6,199 nucleotides of DNA. Origin: Kangiellaceae bacterium (GTDB taxonomy: Bacteria; Pseudomonadota; Gammaproteobacteria; Enterobacterales; Kangiellaceae). A program made the position numbers and the translations under genes. The DNA is taken from assembly GCA_030590405.1 (NCBI GenBank), contig JAUUYO010000198.1, forward strand, positions 1 through 6,199, given 5' to 3'. Positions 4,905-6,199 of the stretch are shown here, piece by piece (position 1 is the stretch's first letter; the number at the start of each line of letters is the position of its first letter). The notes beneath the pieces were generated by a model that worked only from the letters and a program-made list of their open reading frames with translations, was not told the origin of the DNA and did not search any database.

Positions 4905-6199
4905 TATTTTCGCCTAGCTGTTGCTGAATTTTCAAATATTCTTTTTCGAGCTGCAAAGAGAGTCCATGTTGTTTGAGCTTAATTTCAGGCAAACTAATTG
5001 GCGCAGGTAATAATTGCCAGAGTTTCTGCTTGAGTTGCGTTTGACATTGATCACATTTTTTTAACCACAGCGATCCTTTTGAGGCGATCTGCGCAGCGAT
5101 GGCCGCATATTTAACCAATACCGGTCGGTTTTCGGCGAGCGCCAGAAGGCGAGCGCTTAAACTTGAAAAAATAACGAGCTGCGATTTAGTCAGCCGAGCG
5201 TGATCTAATGGATTGGTTTTTTCAGCAATGATTTGATAGGCGGTTTTAAATAATTCATTATCCGTTCCTTGAACGCGCTGGTCGACATAGGATAAATCTG
5301 TATTCAGGATCGTGCTGAGCTCGCCGGTGAGTCGTCTGTCTTCGGTCACTGGTGGTGGTTCAAATCCTAATCGTTTGGCATAAATTCGCTCTGCCTGTCT
5401 GGCCTGTTTCAAATATTGATAGGCCTTGTATTCAAAGGGTAGTGCTTTTTCTGGCTCGGATAACATTAAATGAAGCTCCGCTTGCCACATTTCACCGACG
5501 GCCATTTTCATCCAACTTTTAGGATCGCGACTCGACAGCGGAGCAATTTCTGTGCTGCCGTGATCATGGGTAAACTGATTGATCAGTTGGCTTGCACCGC
5601 TTAAATCATTTTCGCCAAGTTGTTCGTTCTCTGAGTGATCATGATCGGTTTGTTCTGAATGTTGCTGATGTTCGTCATCGTGGCTGTCAATTTGATTGGC
5701 TGCTATGCTGTCGCTGGCCTCACCAGCAGAATGCGATTCGCCGCCATGGTAGCCATCTGCCAGACCAAATTGTTCACCGGGCCCCTCGCCGACTTCATCG
5801 CCTAAATATTGTCCGTATTTTTGTTTTAGATCGCTTTGTGAATGGCCGAGATCTGTCGATGTTTGCTCAAAAATTGTCAGGTTAAGATCGTTGCTGTCGG
5901 CAATCAATTGTTCGGTTTCTATAATGATTTGTCGCTGACTACGAAAATATTCCGGCACAAATTGAATTTTCATTCCTGCGGCGGCCATTTCATCCGGTTG
6001 CTCATCTAACCATCGCACAATAATACTGGATGATTTACTGGTTTGTGGTTGCGGCTTTTTATTATCCGTGACAACAATACTAAAATAGATCTCATCGCCT
6101 GGCTCCATTTCTAAATCAATCAGTGACCAATTTTTTTGGTAGGTTTTTTCTTTGTTAGATGGAGACTCTTTAATTTGTTCAGTTTGTTTAAATCGAAAC
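4897..6199 (-). CDS. C-terminal part of DUF4175-like large envelope protein (5' end outside window)
   Basis: The frame stays open from 6199 to the TGA at 4899-4897, giving 433 visible residues. The ATG at 6108 is internal, because the preceding 30 codons continue a beta domain (NWSLIDLEMEPGDEIYFSIV). Numbering from that methionine, residues 1-33 end a beta domain and 53-70 read EYFRSQRQIIIETEQLI. Residues 87-105 carry LGHSQSDLKQKYGQYLGDE, 106-185 are a Gly, Asp, His and Ser-rich linker, and 196-263 carry EMWQAELHLML, EKALPFEYKAYQYLKQ, RIYAKRLGFEPPP and RRLTGEL. These blocks match, from memory, the C-terminal parts of large membrane proteins in MoxR/DUF58/BatA-type operons, often labelled DUF4175. 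The role is unproven; related operons are linked to envelope stress or aerotolerance. It is followed with an eight-base overlap by the amidotransferase-like gene. A C352-x-x-C355 pair lies near the C-terminus. Confidence 0.7.
   Translation of the reverse strand, partial: FRFKQTEQIKESPSNKEKTYQKNWSLIDLEMEPGDEIYFSIVVTDNKKPQPQTSKSSSIIVRWLDEQPDEMAAAGMKIQFVPEYFRSQRQIIIETEQLIADSNDLNLTIFEQTSTDLGHSQSDLKQKYGQYLGDEVGEGPGEQFGLADGYHGGESHSAGEASDSIAANQIDSHDDEHQQHSEQTDHDHSENEQLGENDLSGASQLINQFTHDHGSTEIAPLSSRDPKSWMKMAVGEMWQAELHLMLSEPEKALPFEYKAYQYLKQARQAERIYAKRLGFEPPPVTEDRRLTGELSTILNTDLSYVDQRVQGTDNELFKTAYQIIAEKTNPLDHARLTKSQLVIFSSLSARLLALAENRPVLVKYAAIAAQIASKGSLWLKKCDQCQTQLKQKLWQLLPAPISLPEIKLKQHGLSLQLEKEYLKIQQQLGENND

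Noticed and set aside
5592..5885. 97-codon frame on the + strand
   Set aside because: It is antisense to the His/Asp-rich linker; its His/Arg-rich sequence follows from the opposite strand's composition.

Overview
The window looks like an accessory stretch of a gammaproteobacterial chromosome. It is AT-rich by eye. The remnant FabH start (a GWGKCAPP...NDDL pattern) and the IS66 and IS3 remnants fit that group, but no rRNA, tRNA or housekeeping gene fixes the genus.

Left part (about 1-900, + strand): a small two-gene unit. The first gene encodes a 133-residue protein with a PD-(D/E)XK nuclease pattern (E22, D48, Q61-x-K63) of the kind seen in the PDDEXK endonuclease family that includes cyanobacterial intron endonucleases. 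The second, 49 bases downstream with its own ribosome-binding site, encodes a 67-residue acidic protein that I do not recognise. A strong GC-rich hairpin lies at 1011-1028, and a possible insertion-sequence end lies at about 940-964.

Middle (1074-1847, - strand): a 257-residue protein with an N-terminal four-cysteine zinc ribbon, one membrane helix and a long coiled coil.

Scar region (about 2090-2750): nested mobile-element debris. The first 27 codons of a fabH-like gene run in frame into the C-terminal end of an IS66-type transposase. That frame is broken by one TGA where the family has arginine, and otherwise continues to 2368. Directly against it, on the other strand, is an intact IS3-family orfA whose orfB is lost after roughly ten codons. 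Its left end carries a near-perfect 29-base palindrome that overlaps the Shine-Dalgarno sequence.

Right part (2922 to the window edge, - strand): two translationally coupled genes. The upstream one, cut by the window edge, is the C-terminal part of a large envelope protein of the DUF4175-like type. The downstream one is a 660-residue membrane-anchored protein with a glutamine-amidotransferase-like domain without an evident catalytic cysteine. From family knowledge, such pairs are found at the end of MoxR ATPase / DUF58 / BatA-type operons. The rest of that operon would lie beyond position 6199. The operon ends where the IS debris begins, so the scar sits between it and the zinc-ribbon gene.
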